From the NCBI GenBank assembly GCA_910578245.1, contig CAJTPC010000018.1:1-27215 (forward strand): a stretch of 27,215 bases of DNA. Reading direction: 5' to 3'. Shown here piece by piece: positions 23,633 to 27,215 of the stretch (its first letter is position 1; the number at the start of each line of letters is the position of its first letter). Both the position numbers and the translations under genes were made by a program. The DNA comes from an uncultured Christensenella sp. GTDB lineage: Bacteria > Bacillota > Clostridia > Christensenellales > UBA3700. Under the pieces are notes generated by a model. That model was not told the DNA's origin. It searched no databases and saw only the letters and a list, made by a program, of their open reading frames with translations.

Positions 23633-24950
23633 TACCGTTCTCCCTTAACGATTTGACTATCATATCAAAATGTTCTCCTCTCTCTACGTAGCTTGAGTAT
23701 CTGTCAAAACTCGACGTCGTGGGAGAAAATAAGATATTCTCAACGTCTTTGCTTACGGCAAGTTCCGTAGCCCGCTCTAAAGAAGAAGTTATCTCAAAAG
23801 TGTACTCGTGATAAGAAGGCAAAAATTGCATAATCGAATACACATTGTCGCCCGTAGCGATAATGTGCCTAATCGTATCGGGAAGAGAAGAGAAAAATCC
23901 ATCGTATGCTATTCCCTTGTCGTAACCGCCGACTATCAGAGCAGTTTTATCGCCCATAGACTTGCAAGCCTTAATGGTGCTGTCTATATTCGTAGCCTTA
24001 GAATCATTGAAGAATTTTTTACCGAAGCGATATCCGATAAATTGATTACGGTATCTAGGCGGTTGAAAATTTTTTATAGCCGAAATAATATCTTTGCTCT
24101 CTACTCCAAGCAGTCTGCAAGTCAGAATCGCAGTCATAACGTTCTGATAATTGTAATCGCCCTGAAGAGGTATATCCTCAATCGACATAAACTCGCGCTC
24201 TATATCGATATTGAGATAAATCTTTCCCTCTCTCAAAAAAGCTCCTCTGACAGTATGGCGAACGCTTGTATAAAAAGCGTTGGAGGAAATCATATTGCTG
24301 AAGTTTTTGGTAATTTCATCGTCATAATTGAGAATTGCGCAATCGTCTGCGTCTTGATTGATAAATACGTTGAATTTTGCCAATGCGTAATTGCCGATAT
24401 TTTTATGCCGTTCAAAATGGTCGGGAGTTACGTTAAGACAGCTTGCTATGTACGGGCGAAATTCTTTAATACTCTCAAGCTGAAACGAAGATACTTCCAA
24501 CACTGCTATCTCATCTTCTTTGATTTTTTCTACGCTCTCGCAAAACGACTTGCCTATATTACCCAAAGCGTAAGCCTTTTTTCCGCTAGAGTTAAGAATA
24601 TCGCCAATGAGTTTTGTGGTGGTGGTCTTGCCGTTGGTACCCGTCACCGCTACGATTTTGCCTCTGCAAAATCTGTATCCGAGTTCTATCTCGCCTATTA
24701 CGGGTATGCTATATCTCTTTGCGTACTCTACCAAAGGATGCTCTTGGGAAATGCTTGGGGAAATCACTATAAGGTCTTTCCCATCGATTACGTCAAAGAA
24801 CTCCAGTCCCGACACGTTGCTCACTCGAGGATAGCCGATCAAATCTATAGGCTCATCGCTGTAGACGCTGACCGTTGCTCCTTGTGACAGCAAGAGTTTG
24901 CTTGCTCCCTTTCCGCTGATTCCCCAGCCTATTATTAGTACGTTGCGCAT
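23622..24950 (-). CDS. murD: UDP-N-acetylmuramoylalanine--D-glutamate ligase MurD
   Basis: A 442-residue Mur ligase adding D-Glu to UDP-MurNAc-L-Ala. It has an N-terminal Rossmann-like domain (IIGWGISGKGASKLL), ATP loop GTNGKTTTT (104-112), LEVSSFQLES (151-160), NVTPDHFERH and NDSKATN (315-321). Oddly, residues 297-304 read PPRYRNQF where MurD usually has a HRxE-type sequence; the C-terminal SPTTSSFDRYSSYVERG is recognisable. The ATG has AGGAGG 4 nt upstream, and mraY ends 8 nt before it. The 3' end overlaps ftsW. Confidence 0.96.
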   Translation of the reverse strand: MRNVLIIGWGISGKGASKLLLSQGATVSVYSDEPIDLIGYPRVSNVSGLEFFDVIDGKDLIVISPSISQEHPLVEYAKRYSIPVIGEIELGYRFCRGKIVAVTGTNGKTTTTKLIGDILNSSGKKAYALGNIGKSFCESVEKIKEDEIAVLEVSSFQLESIKEFRPYIASCLNVTPDHFERHKNIGNYALAKFNVFINQDADDCAILNYDDEITKNFSNMISSNAFYTSVRHTVRGAFLREGKIYLNIDIEREFMSIEDIPLQGDYNYQNVMTAILTCRLLGVESKDIISAIKNFQPPRYRNQFIGYRFGKKFFNDSKATNIDSTIKACKSMGDKTALIVGGYDKGIAYDGFFSSLPDTIRHIIATGDNVYSIMQFLPSYHEYTFEITSSLERATELAVSKDVENILFSPTTSSFDRYSSYVERGEHFDMIVKSLRENGSGE

Positions 24951-24958
24951 TTGTCCTC

Positions 24959-25966
24959 CTATACGAGGACAGAAATCAAAGCTACCGCGCTTGCAATAAA
25001 CGTTATAATTGCATAAAAACCTACTACTCTGTTCTCGTGAATACCTTTATATTCAAGGTGGTGATGATAAGGCGCTATGAGAAAAATTCTCTTTTTTCTT
25101 ATCTTGAAACTTGCCACCTGCAATATTACTGATATGCACGAAACTATATACATTATTCCTGTTAAAAGAATAATTAACGGTTGAGAAATAAAAATTGCCA
25201 TACAAGCTAGCGCTCCGCCCATAGCCAGCGACCCGGTATCGCCCATAAATATCTTGGCAGGATGATTGTTGTGCCATACAAAAGCAAGAGTCGAGCCTAA
25301 CAGCGCCACCGTAAAATACTCTAGCGACAATAACTCTTGAGTATAAAAAGTCTGTCCCATTCGACCTGCGCTATAGTAACATACGTATATTATAATCGCA
25401 TAGAAAATAAGATTGACCGATGAACTTTTTGCTACCAATCCGTCAAGACCGTCGGTGAGATTGACGGCATTGCTCATTGCTATATATATTAGCATGCAAA
25501 ATGGCAAAAACCACCACTTCATATCCACAGTGACGTCGCAAAAAGGCAGTTCTATCGCCGATCCGATATAACTGTTTTTATAGCAATATATGGACGCAAT
25601 TACGGCTATGCCAAGCTGACCTATAATCTTCTGATAGGCTTTAAGTCCCTCGTTGTGCTTAAGTTTTACTTTGAGAAAATCATCGAGAAGCCCAACCAGA
25701 CCGTAACTCAACGTAATTGCCATAGCCACGACGCCCATTTTACCGCCGTTTATAGAAAAAATTGCTGTAATTACAGCCATCGGCAACAAGAAGATTATTC
25801 CGCCCATGGTAGGCGTACCGCTTTTCCCCTCGTGCTTGTCCACATACTTAAGGATAGGCTGTCCTGCCTTAAGCGCTCTCATTACTCTGACGACAAGCGG
25901 AGCAATAAGCATGGCTAAAGCAAATGAGCTTATCAACGCAAGTATAATCTTAATTTCTACACTCAT
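24959..25966 (-). CDS. mraY: Phospho-N-acetylmuramoyl-pentapeptide-transferase MraY
   Basis: A 335-residue integral membrane enzyme with about ten membrane segments that makes lipid I from UDP-MurNAc-pentapeptide and undecaprenyl phosphate. Motifs: GTPTMGGIIFL, LLDDFLKV (the Asp pair), NAVNLTDGLDGLV, FMGDTGSLAMGG and the histidine cluster APYHHHLEYKG. Length is normal. Its ATG overlaps the murE stop by 4 nt (ATGA), and a GGGAGGAG SD lies within the end of murE, so the two are translationally coupled. Confidence 0.98.
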   Translation of the reverse strand: MSVEIKIILALISSFALAMLIAPLVVRVMRALKAGQPILKYVDKHEGKSGTPTMGGIIFLLPMAVITAIFSINGGKMGVVAMAITLSYGLVGLLDDFLKVKLKHNEGLKAYQKIIGQLGIAVIASIYCYKNSYIGSAIELPFCDVTVDMKWWFLPFCMLIYIAMSNAVNLTDGLDGLVAKSSSVNLIFYAIIIYVCYYSAGRMGQTFYTQELLSLEYFTVALLGSTLAFVWHNNHPAKIFMGDTGSLAMGGALACMAIFISQPLIILLTGIMYIVSCISVILQVASFKIRKKRIFLIAPYHHHLEYKGIHENRVVGFYAIITFIASAVALISVLV

Positions 25967-27215
25967 ACTCCTCCCTCTGCCGTTGCGGATAATAACTCTT
26001 TCATATCCGAGTAAGGCTTTTTGACGTTGTTTTCATCGATATAATTTTCGCTACCTTTGCCTGCTATGAACACACAGTCGCCTTGCTCGGCAAGTTCAAC
26101 GCCAAGTCGTATGGCTTTCGCCCTGTCCAATTCGACGTAAAGGTGTCCCTTGGGATTGATGCCTTGCAAAATATCGCTTGCAATCCCCTCTCTGCTTTCC
26201 GTACGCGGATTGTCGGAAGTGACGATGACTACGTCGCTCATTTCACTTGCTATCTTGCCCATTATAGGACGCTTAGTCACATCTCTGTCGCCGCCGCACC
26301 CAAAGATGGTAATGACTTTTTTATCCGTCATATTTCTGCCCTCTCTGAGCAAATTGAATATACCGTCGGGGGTATGCGCAAAATCAACAACGTATGTTAT
26401 CCCGTCCTTGCGAAGCACGTTAAATCTGCCGTCGGGCGGATTTATTTCAGGCAAATTTTTCATTATCACACTGTTAGGCAGTCCTACTTTTTTAGCTACA
26501 ACTAGAGCGCCCAATATATTGTAGACGTTAAACTTTCCGAAAAATTTGCAATCTATATCCAAAATTTCGTCAAGCACGTTGGCAACAAAACTCTCTCCGT
26601 AATCTCTGGACGTGACGTTGATTGCAAAAGCGTCGCTGGGATTTTCAAGTCCGTAAGTAATTATTGGCAGATTATTTTCTTTTATAATCTGCAAGCCAAG
26701 AGCGTCGTCGACGTTGACTATACCGAGTTTAGTATTAACCTTTTGAAAATATCCTTTTTTGCAATCGCCGTAGTCTGCCATATTGCCGAAAAAATCGAGG
26801 TGATCTTGTGAAAGATTAGTAAATACGCTCATCTGCGCCTGCGCTCCGTAGAGTTTGTTGAGATATATAGCGTGCGCCGACAGCTCCATTACAACGTATT
26901 GCATGCCGGCTTCTAGCATTTTTGCAAACAAGCCTTGCAACTCCAGTGGATCCGGAGTTGTCAAATTGGCAGTCAATCTAACATCGCCGTACTCATAATA
27001 CATGGTGCCAATAAGTCCGCAACTTATACCGCCTCTCTGCAACAGCTCTTTAATCAAATACGATGTAGTCGATTTGCCGTTGGTACCTACGACTGTGATA
27101 AGTTTGAGTTTTTGCGAGGGATTTGAGTAGTAATTACCTGCCATTATACTGTACGCCTTGCGCGTATCGTCTACTTTGACAACTGTCGCAAGGGAGTTGG
27201 AATAGTCGTTGCAAC
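25963..27215 (-). CDS. murE: MurE, UDP-MurNAc-tripeptide ligase (5' end outside window)
   Basis: This is a partial gene: the frame is open to the window edge. An internal Met at 27144 could be mistaken for a start, but the codons upstream encode VVKVDDTRKAYSIMAGNYYS, the conserved stretch before the ATP loop, so the true start is beyond 27215. Motifs are GTNGKST, LSQDHLDFFG, PDGRFNVL, VVDFAHTPDGI, and near the C-terminus TSDNPRTE. DNPR is the signature of meso-diaminopimelate-adding MurE, so the cell wall is probably of the DAP type. It heads the visible part of the cluster, with mraY overlapping its stop by 4 nt. Confidence 0.97.
   Translation of the reverse strand, partial: CNDYSNSLATVVKVDDTRKAYSIMAGNYYSNPSQKLKLITVVGTNGKSTTSYLIKELLQRGGISCGLIGTMYYEYGDVRLTANLTTPDPLELQGLFAKMLEAGMQYVVMELSAHAIYLNKLYGAQAQMSVFTNLSQDHLDFFGNMADYGDCKKGYFQKVNTKLGIVNVDDALGLQIIKENNLPIITYGLENPSDAFAINVTSRDYGESFVANVLDEILDIDCKFFGKFNVYNILGALVVAKKVGLPNSVIMKNLPEINPPDGRFNVLRKDGITYVVDFAHTPDGIFNLLREGRNMTDKKVITIFGCGGDRDVTKRPIMGKIASEMSDVVIVTSDNPRTESREGIASDILQGINPKGHLYVELDRAKAIRLGVELAEQGDCVFIAGKGSENYIDENNVKKPYSDMKELLSATAEGGV

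Noticed and set aside
23808..24887. A 359-codon open frame on the plus strand opposite murD
   Set aside because: It is antisense to a well-supported murD, has no SD or promoter I can see, and its translation shows no recognisable domain.
27142..27144. ATG as the start of murE
   Set aside because: The codons upstream are in frame and encode conserved MurE sequence (VVKVDDTRKAYSIMAG), so the gene continues past the window edge.

Overview
The window looks like a chromosomal segment of an uncultured, low-GC, endospore-forming Clostridia-like bacterium. Three points support this. The division and cell-wall genes run directly into spoIIGA-sigE-sigG, as in Bacillus and Clostridium. Separate sigE, sigG and sigK genes are present, two of them with pro-sequences. 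MurE carries the DNPR motif of meso-diaminopimelate-adding enzymes. Every gene I can support lies on the minus strand, so transcription runs from high to low coordinates.

Layout in transcription order. (1) 27215-20459: murE (5' end outside the window), mraY, murD, ftsW, murA and ftsQ, nearly back to back with strong Shine-Dalgarno (SD) sequences; murF and murG are absent from their usual places. (2) 20323-17864: ftsA-ftsZ under its own consensus promoter, ending in a strong terminator. (3) 17754-15371: spoIIGA, sigE and sigG, behind a promoter with a perfect Spo0A box. (4) 15284-14420: ylmC-like and nrdR, each with its own promoter. (5) 14249-13432: an unknown membrane protein interrupted by a frameshift. 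(6) 13362-12661: sigK. (7) 12499-12172: rnpB, a type A RNase P RNA, with promoter and terminator. (8) 12098-4524: a 2524-residue cyclic beta-1,2-glucan synthase-like enzyme. (9) 4482-3181: rarA. (10) 3020-555: an ABC ATPase and permease pair. (11) 496-89: ruvX.

The genes fall into three themes: peptidoglycan precursor synthesis and Z-ring division; the sigma cascade that starts sporulation at a polar septum built by that same machinery; and general maintenance (RNase P, RarA, RuvX, NrdR). The glucan synthase is the outlier.

The most unusual signal is at the heads of transcription units. For ruvX, rarA, the glucan synthase, spoIIGA and ftsA, a sigma-A type -10 hexamer sits exactly 6 nt upstream of the ATG, which puts the predicted first transcribed base on the A of the start codon. 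These five genes look leaderless, while genes inside operons and several others in the window have ordinary SD sequences. A second notable item is the gene at 14249-13432, whose reading frame breaks in an A5 run and continues sensibly in the -1 frame for about 45 codons.
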